Shown here: piece by piece, positions 8,971 through 17,517 of the stretch
Numbering within the stretch: position 1 is the stretch's first letter
How the letters are laid out: each line of letters begins with the position of its first letter
Assembly (NCBI GenBank): GCA_027485615.1
Contig: JAIXQS010000132.1
Coordinates: 1 to 61,417 of the forward strand
Source of the DNA: Verrucomicrobiaceae bacterium
GTDB lineage: Bacteria; Verrucomicrobiota; Verrucomicrobiia; Verrucomicrobiales; Akkermansiaceae
DNA length: 61,417 nucleotides
Direction of reading: 5' to 3'
The notes under the pieces: model-generated
The model's database searches: none
The model's input: only the letters and a program-made list of their open reading frames with translations
What the model was told of the DNA's origin: nothing
Program-made: the position numbers and the translations under genes

Positions 8971-9666
8971 TCAGGCGTCGCAGAGCGCGGTGACCCGGCA
9001 GATGCCGTCCGCATAACGGAACATCACGTTCTTGCCGCACAGCAAAGCGCCATACGTTTTGCCCTCATCCTTCGGTGAGGCGGCGGGACGGGGATCGAGC
9101 GATAACGCTTCCAGGATGACGCGCCGGGCACGTTCCGGCAGTTTTCCGAAATCCTCCCGCACGGCGCCGTCGACGATCACCTCCAGCCTTTGGATCGGCT
9201 CGCTGGCGTAGCCGCCTGTCGCTTCCGGCAAGGCTTCGACAAAAGACAGATAAGGTTTCACATCATAGACCGGCGTGCCATCGACCAGATCGACGCCCGA
9301 AACATGCAGTGCGGGCGGCTCCCTCCCATCCTCCGTTTCCCACGCGATGCGATCCAGCTTTACCAGCGAAAGCCCCAACCCGTTCGGGCGGAAAGTCGAT
9401 CGGCTGGCGAACACCCCCACTCTTTCGTTCCCGCCAAGCCGCGGCGGCCTTACCGTCGGATGCCAGCCCTCGCCTTCGGTTTTATGAAACCCGAAGATGA
9501 GCCAGACATGGGAAAAACCCTCCAACCCTCGCAAAGCCTCCGCCGAACGGTAAGGCGCCAGGAACTCCAGCGTACCCCACGCGGATGGACAAAGCCCCGG
9601 TTGGCGCGGCACGGCGAATTTCTCCCCGAAGCAAGTTCGAAGAAACCCTATCGGCTCAATCTCCAT
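8971..9666 (-). CDS. trmO: tRNA (N6-threonylcarbamoyladenosine-37) methyltransferase-like protein (TsaA/TrmO family)
   Basis: 231 residues. The N-terminus MEIEPIGFLRTCF and the block GVFASRSTFRPNGLGLSLVK are hallmarks of the beta-barrel SAM-dependent methyltransferase TrmO, which methylates t6A37 of ACY-decoding tRNAs. A second conserved block, VDLVDGTPVYDVKPYL, follows. The C-terminal quarter matches the usual small extension. The gene stands alone between purH and a large lipoprotein gene. Confidence 0.88.
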   Translation of the reverse strand: MEIEPIGFLRTCFGEKFAVPRQPGLCPSAWGTLEFLAPYRSAEALRGLEGFSHVWLIFGFHKTEGEGWHPTVRPPRLGGNERVGVFASRSTFRPNGLGLSLVKLDRIAWETEDGREPPALHVSGVDLVDGTPVYDVKPYLSFVEALPEATGGYASEPIQRLEVIVDGAVREDFGKLPERARRVILEALSLDPRPAASPKDEGKTYGALLCGKNVMFRYADGICRVTALCDA

Positions 9667-9683
9667 GGGGCGTGTCGTTAGAC

Positions 9684-9718
9684 GAAAAATCCCTCCGCCC
9701 CGGAAAGAGCGGAGGGAT
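9684..9718 (-). terminator. Rho-independent terminator of the large lipoprotein gene
   Basis: A 9-bp GC-rich stem (tccctccgc 9690-9698 with gcggaggga 9709-9717). On the minus strand it is followed by a run of five T residues (plus-strand A run at 9685-9689). It is positioned 15 bases after the stop of the gene at 9733-12075. Confidence 0.85.
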
Positions 9719-9732
9719 CATCGCATGAAAGG

Positions 9733-12075
9733 TTACTTGGTTTTGATGTGAATGCTGCCATGCACGGTGCCGCTTTCCTTGCGGGATCTCCATGTCATGG
9801 AATCAAACTCGCTGCAGGCCTCGACCAGGGACTCCATCTGCGCCTTATTTTCCTTGAAATCGGCAGCGGCGCTTTCCTCCGGGAAGATTTCAGCGGCATT
9901 GTCATCAACCATCTTCAGCATGTCCTTGGCGTAGCTGGTGATCGCGTTGAAGTTCACGTGGAACTTGATGCCCTCGCCGGTCTGGCCGCCGGCTGCGGCC
10001 TTGGACATGAGATCCGTGGCATGCGTCTTCGAGGTCGATGCCGCGAACCAGTTGTCGCTCACCGTGACGGAGGGGAGGAAATCATCCTGGAAGAACGGGA
10101 AGGAGAAGAACCAGGTGGTCATGCCGTCCTTCTCCGAGCTGATCGGCTTTTGCATCGGGATTTTCTCGCCGGACATTTCGCTGGCGACGGCGAGAAGCGA
10201 TGTGGTGTGCTTGTTCATCTTTTCCCACGCTTCGGCGAGTTTGGAGCGATCCTTGACGGGTGCAATCATGGTGATGCGGGGGGCTTTCGCCTTGTCCACG
10301 ACTTCCTGCGGGATACCGGGGATGGCGGGCATGTTCCCCTTCAGATCCATCACGATCGCCATCTCGTTGCCGAGACCATCGGACATGCTGCCGCTCAACG
10401 CGCCGTAGAGACCGACCATGTCCTCGCGGAACTGGGTGTCGAACATCTTTGTGTATTGCCTCATTTCCTCCATTTCGGGAGCCTCGATATCGAGTTCGGC
10501 GAACTTGACGGTGGCGGCATACATCGTCTCAACGATGGCCTCAAGGTAATCACCCATTTTCCCGTCATAGTCGGCGTTGCCCGGGACGCTGAGGAAAAGC
10601 ATGTTGTCGCCGCTGTCGCCGAGGTGCGAGAGCGTCGTCTTTGCATCCCAGTTCACCGCGCCGCTGTCGCTTCCGCCGAAGCTCTCGATCTTCAGGCCTT
10701 CCTCGGTATAGGCCAACATGCCGTAATCACCGGCGCTTCCCATCGCGAGGAGCTCCTTCTCGGAATCTGCGACGATCTGGAGCAAGCCTTCGAGATCGCG
10801 TGTTTCACCCAATCCGCCGCCACCGGCAATACCATCGCGCACGCCCAGCGCATAGGAGGCGGCTCCGCCCGTGGCCTTGATCAGTTCGCCCAGCATCTCC
10901 TTCCCGCCGTAGATCATGCTCAGAAGTTTCTTGTCCGCGTAGGCATCCGAGAAATTCAGCGCGTCCGAGGCTACCAGCGAATCCTTCACATCGGAGACGA
11001 GTTTCAGGGACTCTTCGGAGCCGCCGATCAACATCACCACATAATCGCCGATCGTTCCGGTGGCTACGACGAGATTCTTTTTCCTGAGCACCCCCATGAT
11101 TTCATCGGCGCTTTTCGATCCGATCGATTCGTCCATCGACTCCCTGCCGGCTTCCATCATCTCCACCATCTTGGCACCCAGAAGCTTGTATCCGGCGAAC
11201 TTGGCGCCGCCGGACTCGAACTCCACGGGCGCAGCCATCTCGCCGGCCATGGCGAACATTCCCATGCTGCCGTTGACAAGCTGCGCGGCCTGCTCGAGCT
11301 CGCCGTCTTTCGCGCGGAAAGCGATGTAAAGCGGCGGCATCTCCGCCTTCTCCAGCAACGCGATTCCGGACTCGGAATCCTCAAGCAGGTTTTTCAGCAA
11401 ACCCATTTCCATCTCCTCCGACATCAACGCGGTGAGCTCTTCCATATCGCCGGACTTCGCGAAAACCTGCGCGGCCTTGCCGAAAGCCTTCGCCTGGAAG
11501 TAGGCCATGCGCTGGTTCGCGGTGAGAAGATGCCCCATTTGCTCACCCGTCGTATCACCCATCGCGAAGGTCACTTCCTGCCCGAGCAATGTCATGGCGT
11601 CTGGCGCTTCACCCATCTCCTCCAGCGGCGCTTCCTCTGCGGCCGCTTCATCCTCCGCCTGTTCGGCATCCGGTTCCACGACATCCTCCTCTTCGAGGAC
11701 ATCCTCCTCAAGCATCTCCTCTTCGAGCACGTCCCCTCCGATGTCTCCCATCGCGTTGGCCTGCATCACCTCGAAAAAACCGTAAAGCTTGAGCGCCTTG
11801 AATTGCTCGCTCGCCTCCCTGACATTGTATACCGACATCACCAGTTCCGTATCCGCCGGCAGATGCTTCGCGAAACCGAGCTTCGCGGCGCGCTCCTCGT
11901 CGCTGAGCGTGGCGGCTGGTGGAGGCGTAAACCCTTCTTTCACCTTCTCCGCCACTTTTTCCACCACGGATGTCTCACCCCCCGGCGCTTCCACCGTCTT
12001 AGGTTTCTCCTTGCAGGAAATCGCCCCGAGAGCAAGCACCGAACCCAAGCACCAGATGCCATGTTTTATATCCAT
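9733..12075 (-). CDS. Large hypothetical lipoprotein
   Basis: 780 residues. The N-terminus MDIKHGIWCLGSVLALGAISC ends in a lipobox-like LGAISC, so the product is probably lipid-anchored in the envelope. Residues ~115-160 form a very acidic stretch of Glu/Asp/Ala (EEMLEEDVLEEEDVVE). The rest alternates methionine- and lysine-rich helices with short strands, without a recognised enzymatic motif. Proteins of this style are common in the PVC group but uncharacterised. It has its own terminator and a long (>450 bp) upstream spacer. Confidence 0.75.
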   Translation of the reverse strand: MDIKHGIWCLGSVLALGAISCKEKPKTVEAPGGETSVVEKVAEKVKEGFTPPPAATLSDEERAAKLGFAKHLPADTELVMSVYNVREASEQFKALKLYGFFEVMQANAMGDIGGDVLEEEMLEEDVLEEEDVVEPDAEQAEDEAAAEEAPLEEMGEAPDAMTLLGQEVTFAMGDTTGEQMGHLLTANQRMAYFQAKAFGKAAQVFAKSGDMEELTALMSEEMEMGLLKNLLEDSESGIALLEKAEMPPLYIAFRAKDGELEQAAQLVNGSMGMFAMAGEMAAPVEFESGGAKFAGYKLLGAKMVEMMEAGRESMDESIGSKSADEIMGVLRKKNLVVATGTIGDYVVMLIGGSEESLKLVSDVKDSLVASDALNFSDAYADKKLLSMIYGGKEMLGELIKATGGAASYALGVRDGIAGGGGLGETRDLEGLLQIVADSEKELLAMGSAGDYGMLAYTEEGLKIESFGGSDSGAVNWDAKTTLSHLGDSGDNMLFLSVPGNADYDGKMGDYLEAIVETMYAATVKFAELDIEAPEMEEMRQYTKMFDTQFREDMVGLYGALSGSMSDGLGNEMAIVMDLKGNMPAIPGIPQEVVDKAKAPRITMIAPVKDRSKLAEAWEKMNKHTTSLLAVASEMSGEKIPMQKPISSEKDGMTTWFFSFPFFQDDFLPSVTVSDNWFAASTSKTHATDLMSKAAAGGQTGEGIKFHVNFNAITSYAKDMLKMVDDNAAEIFPEESAAADFKENKAQMESLVEACSEFDSMTWRSRKESGTVHGSIHIKTK

Positions 12076-12525
12076 GCACTCAGTAAAATCGCCTGCGACC
12101 GGCGATCAAGCTCCAAACGGCTTGGAACCGAACATTTCCCTATTCCTCAAAGCGTTCTGACGAAGCAGGGTTAACGCATAACCATTCCTTGAAATACAGA
12201 TTCAAGGATGGCGTCACTGCGGGAAGCGGGAGCCTTCAGCGCTCCGGGCTTTTTTTAAATCGGGGGTAACGGACAAGAAGCTGGGATCATGGAGCCGGCC
12301 ATTCAGGGATCTGCGATGCTCTCTCCGTCTTCCCTCCGTTTCAGCCGAATGCCTGCAGTAACCACCTGCCTCAAGTCAGCCATAATTCGTCTATGGAAGC
12401 ATTGAGATTCCTCGGGAGATAACCTGTCCGAATGAAAGACGCCGTACCAGGCTTCGCTCCGAACCGTTCATTCTTCATGCCGTCCACCTTGAATTCAACG
12501 TGCTCCGTGCATGTTTCGGAGCAGT
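12076..12525. other. Gene-free spacer with two hairpins
   Basis: No supported gene. Two structures stand out: an 8-bp perfect hairpin at 12185-12208 (tccttgaa paired with ttcaagga) without a T run, and at 12231-12256 a shorter stem (ggagc/gctcc) followed by seven T residues on the plus strand, which could be a weak + strand terminator although no + strand gene precedes it. The promoter of the lipoprotein gene must lie in the left part. Confidence 0.4.
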
Positions 12526-12660
12526 TCATACGTTAGCCCGAATTTGTTGAAGTGCCGAAACCCGAGACACGTTCATTTCCAGCCGGGTAATCCGACCTCC
12601 GCGCACAGCGAAAATCTCCACGCGTGACACGCCATCCGCCGCATGTAGTTTTTCCGCGGT
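12526..12660 (-). pseudogene. C-terminal remnant, SnoaL/NTF2-like
   Basis: An open stretch ending in TGA whose last ~44 residues read like a real C-terminus (VSRVEIFAVRGGRITRLEMN). Strand-turn-strand segments of this kind end SnoaL/NTF2-fold proteins. Upstream the frame runs antisense into the GH1 gene and loses sense, so only the tail survives. It was probably truncated when the glycosidase gene arrived or was rearranged. Confidence 0.35.
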
Positions 12661-14857
12661 GTTCTCTGACAAGCCTCCATACGTTGCCGGAAAGCGCGAG
12701 CGTCCGCCGTTGGTGTTTCCGAAGGGTTTTCTGTTCGGCACATCGAACGCGGATCACCAGGTGGAGGCGCATGATCCGCTGCGCGAGGATGTCTGGGACC
12801 TGTGGGAGCGCTGCCAGGGGCTGACGCCGCGCGGGAGGGCGACCGATTTTGCGAACCGCTACGGCGAGGACATCGCTGCGGCAGCCGCCATGGGCTGCAA
12901 GCTTTTCCGCTTCTCGGTGGCGTGGGCGCGCGTGGAGCCGGAGTGCGGGAAATTCGATCACGCCGCGCTCGCGCATTACTCGGAGGTGGCGGCGTGCGTC
13001 CGCCGGCACGGCATGAAGCTCATGCTCACGCTCCACCATTTCGTATGGCCCGTGTGGCTGGAACGGGACCACGGCGGGATGCTCGCACCGGACTTTCCCG
13101 ATCTTTTCGCCCGATACTCCGACAAGGTTGCGGAGGCCTTCGGCGAAAACGTCGATTGGTGGATCACCTTCAACGAGCCGAGCCAGCTCACCTTCGGCTA
13201 CATCAAGCCGTGGTGGCAGAACCGCTACTACATGCCGCCTGGCTTGCCGCGCGGCGCGCCCGTCGATGACGAGGCGGAGGCTGTCGGGAAGCTCGTGCCG
13301 AACCTGTTCCTCGCCCACACCCGCGCCCGTGCGGCCATCAAGGCGCGGCGAAGCGAAGCGAAAGTCGGCGTGAACCCGCTCGTCACGGGTTTCCCGATCT
13401 GGCTGCAAATGCTGCTGGACTGGGGCGCGTGCCACCGCGGCATGGCGGAGGCGCTTTTCAAATTCACCACCAAGGGCGCGCTCGTCAGCGAGCGCGGCGA
13501 CGTGGATCTCGTGATCGGCGGCATCACGATGGAGGATCAGACGCGTTTCGAATCCAGCGATCCGTATCTCCGCACCGGCAAGGCCGTGCTGGTGCCGTGC
13601 GATTGGGCGGACGGCGACCTGTCATCGCTGGCGGGGAAAAAAATCGGCGTGATCGCGATCGGCAACCAGCCGCAGGGCTGGAAGCGCGACCTCCCGTCCA
13701 GCGCGAGGAAGCAGCTTTTCCGCAATTACGACGACGCCCGCGATGCGCTGGCCGCTGGAAAAGTGGACGCGCTCTACGGCGACGCCTTTTACCTGCTGCC
13801 GCCAGAGCTGGAGAACCGGGGGCGTTTCCGTTTCCTGAAAACCTGCCTCAGCGAGGAGCACTACGTAGTCCTTGCGCCGCACGGACACACCCATCTGCTC
13901 GACCACGTCGATCTCGCCATCCGCGATTTCCAGCGCGATCTAGCCGGGCAGAGCGATGTCTCATGGCTTTCCGAACCGGATGCTTTCATCGGACGCTCCG
14001 TCAGGCCTGCATCCCTCCACGAGGTCTTCACCGACGACAGAAGTTTGCCGGGGCATCCCTCCTCCCGGCGCGGAATGCGGCGCGTGCGGCGGCGGGGAAA
14101 AGTCCGCATCGGCATCCGCACCGATACGCCGGGCGTTTCCGAACAATGCACCGGCGAAGGACTTGAAGTCAGGCTTGCGCGGCTGATCGCAGCACGGCTT
14201 TTCGGCGATGAATCGAAACTCGTGATCGTCCCCATCAGTCCCGGTGATCGTTTTGAGAGCTTGGATTCGAAATCAAGCTGGTTGAACTGGGCGTGGCGTT
14301 TCTGGGGAACCACCACGCTCATCGCAAACTCGAACTGGTGGTATCTAGGGATGTCAGGGAAACTGGCCAAGGAACTCTGCCCGCCGGAAGCCATCGGCGC
14401 GCAGGACTTCGTCGGACTTGATTACTACTGGGGCCTGCCAACCCACCGGCTCGCGAATTTCCGTCTGTTAGAGGAGGCCGCGAACGGGCGTTTCCTCCGC
14501 GCACCCGTCTGGCCGCGCGGCCTTTTCCATGCGTTGCGCCGCTTCAGCCGCTGGTTTCCCGGCCAGGAACTGCTCATCGTGGAGAACGGCTGCACCCCCA
14601 CGGCGGGCAGCGTCACCCGCAGCGACTACATGCGCTCGCATCTTGCCGAGGTCGCCAACGCCATCAATGCCGGCGTCCCCGTCCGCGCCTACAACTGGTG
14701 GTCGATCACATCGAACCGAGAGTGGGGCCATCCTTTCGATCCCAACACCGACTTCGGCCTCTACTTCGTCGATCTCGACAACGATCCCGGCCTTGCGCGC
14801 AAGCCCACGCCGGAGGCCGAGCTATACTCAGCGATCATCGCGGAAAGCGGCGGATGA
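12659..14857 (+). CDS. Family 1 glycosidase with an inserted, permuted family-3 solute-binding domain
   Basis: 732 residues; GH1 enzymes are usually ~450. The GH1 barrel starts at FLFGTSNADHQVE (residues 24-36). The acid/base Glu lies in TFNEP (E173) and the nucleophile in IVENG (E642), so both catalytic residues are kept. Residues ~275-540 are foreign to GH1 and resemble a type-3 periplasmic binding protein in swapped order: first its second portion (GDVDLVIGGITMEDQTRFES, then SDPYLRTGKAVLV, LAGKKIGVIAIG and AALAAGKVDAL-like YDDARDALAAGKVDALYGD), then after a basic linker its first portion (GKVRIGIRTDTPGV, GLEVRLARLIAARL). No signal peptide, so a cytoplasmic, possibly ligand-gated glycosidase. 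Start is GTG; the next ATG is inside the domain. Confidence 0.85.
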   Translation: MFSDKPPYVAGKRERPPLVFPKGFLFGTSNADHQVEAHDPLREDVWDLWERCQGLTPRGRATDFANRYGEDIAAAAAMGCKLFRFSVAWARVEPECGKFDHAALAHYSEVAACVRRHGMKLMLTLHHFVWPVWLERDHGGMLAPDFPDLFARYSDKVAEAFGENVDWWITFNEPSQLTFGYIKPWWQNRYYMPPGLPRGAPVDDEAEAVGKLVPNLFLAHTRARAAIKARRSEAKVGVNPLVTGFPIWLQMLLDWGACHRGMAEALFKFTTKGALVSERGDVDLVIGGITMEDQTRFESSDPYLRTGKAVLVPCDWADGDLSSLAGKKIGVIAIGNQPQGWKRDLPSSARKQLFRNYDDARDALAAGKVDALYGDAFYLLPPELENRGRFRFLKTCLSEEHYVVLAPHGHTHLLDHVDLAIRDFQRDLAGQSDVSWLSEPDAFIGRSVRPASLHEVFTDDRSLPGHPSSRRGMRRVRRRGKVRIGIRTDTPGVSEQCTGEGLEVRLARLIAARLFGDESKLVIVPISPGDRFESLDSKSSWLNWAWRFWGTTTLIANSNWWYLGMSGKLAKELCPPEAIGAQDFVGLDYYWGLPTHRLANFRLLEEAANGRFLRAPVWPRGLFHALRRFSRWFPGQELLIVENGCTPTAGSVTRSDYMRSHLAEVANAINAGVPVRAYNWWSITSNREWGHPFDPNTDFGLYFVDLDNDPGLARKPTPEAELYSAIIAESGG

Positions 14858-14860
14858 CCG

Positions 14861-15892
14861 TCACTCGACCTTCGGAAAATCGTCCAGCACGAGCGAGATC
14901 ATCTGTTTTCCGCCGTTCGAAAGCGAGGAGTTGTTTCCTTCCCCCGTCAGCAACCCGCGCGTCAGCCAACGCTGCGGGATTTCCGAGGGACGGATGTGGC
15001 TGACCGCGGCCTGGCTGATCGGGCGGATGCTCGGCGTGAAAGAAATGGCGTGCCCTGTCGCCGCAAAACCAATCTCCCAGGAGACCGCGTCCGGCACTTG
15101 GCCGCGTCTCATCCACGGGTGGCGAACCAGAAAGTCCGGCTCACTCTCTCCTGCGGGAACCAAAACCTTGAACTGAACCGGACGGCTGAGGATGAACTCG
15201 CTGAACTTCAGGTCGGGTTTCGCCCTGTGTTCCAGGAAAAACGCAGCCACATCGACACCCGCCAGGTTCATGCCGTTGAAATTCCCATGGTAATTCTTGC
15301 TGCCGAAGTGCGTCCGGTGCCAGCCCTCGTAGTTCTCGCTCATCAGCAGCGCGATTTCCAGATGGACATGTGCCCGCGTGCGGTTCAGCCCGGCGCCGGT
15401 GTATCCCATCCTGCCGAGCACCGACCCGGGATTCACGGGATCCCCCACACGCACGGTGATCTCCGCGAGGTGTGCGTAGAGGGAATACACCTTCGAGTTC
15501 TCCCAATCGTGCTCGACCACCACGTATTTTCCGTAGTTGCTGCGCCCCGCGACGTCGGCGGTGTGGACGACCTTGCCCTTCGCGATGCTCATCACCAGGT
15601 CAAGGGGATTTCCGGCCTTGTCACGTTTCACGGGAGCGATGTCTATGCCCTCGTGGAAACGGGTCATCACCACCTGCCCACCGACGCGGATCGGCGAGCG
15701 CGTGTAGCCGAACGACCCGCCTTCCCACGGCTTCGTAACCTCACCCTCGAACGTCCGATCCACATACATATAGAATTTCTCCGGAGTCTCCGAGAAAAGG
15801 TGCTGGTTCTCCGTGGGCAGCACCAGCTCAAGCCGCTCCGCGCAAAGCGCTCCCGTCAGCGCCAACAATAATCCGGGAAATTTTGCCATCAT
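14861..15892 (-). CDS. M23 family metallopeptidase (LytM-type)
   Basis: 343 residues from the ATG at 15892 (15889 is equally possible); the upstream in-frame extension overlaps the preceding gene. A signal peptide (FPGLLLALTGALCAE) exports it. Zinc ligands of the LytM fold are present: HEGID (H80, D84) and HVH (H175, H177), with a third histidine in YAHLAE (H141). Such enzymes cut peptidoglycan cross-bridges, or act as degenerate activators, but the full set of ligands suggests an active one. It starts 10 bases after the stop of the upstream secreted-protein gene, so they share a transcript. Confidence 0.88.
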   Translation of the reverse strand: MMAKFPGLLLALTGALCAERLELVLPTENQHLFSETPEKFYMYVDRTFEGEVTKPWEGGSFGYTRSPIRVGGQVVMTRFHEGIDIAPVKRDKAGNPLDLVMSIAKGKVVHTADVAGRSNYGKYVVVEHDWENSKVYSLYAHLAEITVRVGDPVNPGSVLGRMGYTGAGLNRTRAHVHLEIALLMSENYEGWHRTHFGSKNYHGNFNGMNLAGVDVAAFFLEHRAKPDLKFSEFILSRPVQFKVLVPAGESEPDFLVRHPWMRRGQVPDAVSWEIGFAATGHAISFTPSIRPISQAAVSHIRPSEIPQRWLTRGLLTGEGNNSSLSNGGKQMISLVLDDFPKVE

Positions 15893-15902
15893 TCTTCTGT
15901 AG

Positions 15903-16400
15903 TTACTTTTTCTTTTCGCCGATGCGCGGAAGTGCCTCGTCCAATTGCCCGATCTCCTCGATCGACAGACCTTTCCATACGACCACCACCCCGTCATCCA
16001 CGGGATCCTCCACTAGCACGCCATCGACAATGCGACCGAACGCCTTACAGGCCAGCCACTTGCCGCTGCTGATCTGGGTAACCGCCGCGAGCCGCCTGCG
16101 GGCGTTGTCCTTAAGCTGAAGTATGACGCCGTAAGACGCCTGGTCGTCCGAAGGGAAGGGCGAGAACGCGACATAATCAATCGAGGAAACCTCGGGAATA
16201 CGCCGGAAAAACCTCTGTTTGCCCATCACCTCATGGGGGAAGATCATCTTCGGGTTATCGGAAGCTTCAGTCTCGATGTGGAAAGAGATATCCACCTTCT
16301 TGCCCTTGTTCCCGCCGGCCATCACGCCTCCCGCGAGGAAAAAGCAAGCGACGGCGACCAAGGCATTGACGGTGAATCTCACGGGGGTAGCCAACCACAT
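15903..16400 (-). CDS. Secreted hypothetical protein co-transcribed with the M23 peptidase
   Basis: 165 residues from the ATG at 16400, which gives a clean signal peptide (VNALVAVACFFLAGGVMAGG). The mature part is a small alpha/beta protein with segments such as VDISFHIETEASDNPKMIFP and SIDYVAFSPFPSDDQASYG, and no recognised motif. It ends with a lysine cluster. Its tight coupling to the peptidase gene suggests an envelope role, but there is no direct evidence for one. The longer frame reaching 16448 would run into the terminator hairpin. Confidence 0.6.
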   Translation of the reverse strand: MWLATPVRFTVNALVAVACFFLAGGVMAGGNKGKKVDISFHIETEASDNPKMIFPHEVMGKQRFFRRIPEVSSIDYVAFSPFPSDDQASYGVILQLKDNARRRLAAVTQISSGKWLACKAFGRIVDGVLVEDPVDDGVVVVWKGLSIEEIGQLDEALPRIGEKKK

Positions 16401-16452
16401 CACGCCGCAGGGGGAAACAAAAAGAAACAGGCCTGGTTGCCCCGGCAAATGA

Positions 16453-16486
16453 AAAGCGGGAAGCCGACCGGCTTCCCGCTTTGTTT
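16453..16486 (-). terminator. Strong hairpin terminator between the BlaI-H1 gene and the secreted-protein operon
   Basis: A near-perfect 12-14-bp stem (aaagcgggaagcc at 16453-16465 with its complement ending at 16482) with a very small loop. It lies 70 bases after the stop of the BlaI-H1 gene. Both flanks carry T-rich/A-rich runs, so it could stop transcription from either side. Confidence 0.8.
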
Positions 16487-16555
16487 TGAAACATCATGAA
16501 CACTGCTCGCAGCCGGGCGCCACGGGGGCGCTCCAAGCTGTTCGCGGTGGTGAGG

Positions 16556-17365
16556 TTACTTTTTGGCTTTCTTGGCGGCCTTCTTGGCTACCACCTTTTT
16601 GGCTGGGGCTTTTTTCGCCACCGCTTTCTTGGCTGGCGCCTTTTTCACGACGGCCTTTTTGGCGGGAGCCGCCTTTTTGGCTGGAGCCGCCTTTTTGGCT
16701 GGAGCCGCCTTTTTGGCTGGGGCCGCCTTTTTGGCTACGACCTTCTTCGCAGCCTTTTTGGCTGGAGCCTTTTTGGCGCTTTTCGCCACCTTCTTCACCG
16801 CTTTTTTAGCCGGGGCTTTCTTGGCGGGTGCTTTCTTGGCGGGTGCTTTCTTGGCGGGTGCCTTTTTCGCCGCCTTCTTCACTGCCTTTTTGGCAACGGC
16901 TTTTTTGGCCGGCGCCTTCTTGGCAACTTTTTTCGCGGCGGGTTTACTCGCGGGCTTCGCCGCGGCCTTCTTTACTGTTTTTTTTGCAGCCATGGTTTTG
17001 TGTCTTTGGAGTTCGCGTTCGATGTTTGTTTTCTCTTCCGGTGTTAATGAACCGGCGGAGAGGGTAGCGAGGACGGCCTCTACGAGGCGTCCTCCAAAAG
17101 CGTTGGTGATGAAGTCATCCGTGGCGCGGCGCACGATGATCTCCTGGGAGTAGGCGGGCTCGTAGGTGTGAGCCCTGCCTGACCTTATGCGCTTCACCAG
17201 CTTCTTGCGCTCAAGGCTCTGCATCACGGAGAGCACGGTGGTGTAGGCGCGCTCGCGGCCGTCCGGGAGCGCGCCATGTACTGCATTCACAGTGGACGGG
17301 CCGTCGTGCCATAGGACTGACAGCGCCTGAAGCTCGAGGTTTGAAGGGTGTGATGGCTTGGCCAT
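16556..17365 (-). CDS. BlaI/MecI-type repressor fused to a histone-H1-like lysine-rich tail
   Basis: 269 residues in two parts. Residues 1-~122 are a BlaI/MecI/CopY winged-helix repressor (LELQALSVLWHDGPSTVNAV, TTVLSVMQSLERKKLVKR, then a helix ending SLTPEEKTNIERELQRH), a complete domain of normal length. Residues 125-269 are almost only Lys, Ala, Pro and Val in KKAPAKKA repeats, like bacterial H1/Hc1 chromatin proteins. An ATG at 16993 (M125) sits exactly at the join, so the tail might also be made alone, though no strong ribosome site precedes it. No BlaR-type sensor lies next to it. The promoter is likely the AT-rich stretch 17366-17460. Confidence 0.85.
   Translation of the reverse strand: MAKPSHPSNLELQALSVLWHDGPSTVNAVHGALPDGRERAYTTVLSVMQSLERKKLVKRIRSGRAHTYEPAYSQEIIVRRATDDFITNAFGGRLVEAVLATLSAGSLTPEEKTNIERELQRHKTMAAKKTVKKAAAKPASKPAAKKVAKKAPAKKAVAKKAVKKAAKKAPAKKAPAKKAPAKKAPAKKAVKKVAKSAKKAPAKKAAKKVVAKKAAPAKKAAPAKKAAPAKKAAPAKKAVVKKAPAKKAVAKKAPAKKVVAKKAAKKAKK
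16559..16990. repeat. Short tandem repeats encoding the KKAPA tail
   Basis: Within the coding sequence, units of 15-18 bp recur: four near-identical copies of the unit tttttggctggagccgcc-like at about 16673-16735, and three copies of ttggcgggtgctttc at about 16817-16863. Such slippage-prone repeats let the tail length vary between strains. Confidence 0.75.
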
Positions 17366-17517
17366 TGGTGAACTTTCGTTTCTTGAATACGAGGAAACTA
17401 GTATTAAACTTTTCCGTCAAGTTAAATTACGTAAACTTTTCGGAAAACCGAAATTTATTTTTCCGGGCTCAAACGAATGCCCCTACTGCGTGTGCAGTAG
17501 TTTTAGGGATGCCGTAG

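Noticed and set aside
9748..12174. 808-codon open frame on the plus strand opposite the large lipoprotein gene
   Set aside because: His/Arg-rich translation without a domain; it is the mirror of a GC-rich coding strand. The minus-strand frame has a signal, a lipobox and its own terminator.
12533..13435. 300-codon minus-strand frame
   Set aside because: Antisense to the GH1 barrel; only the short tail at 12526-12660, in a different frame, looks coding-like.
16563..17153. Plus-strand frame of hydrophobic FLAGAF repeats resembling a membrane protein
   Set aside because: It is the complement of the KKAPA repeats; the BlaI domain fixes the true strand.
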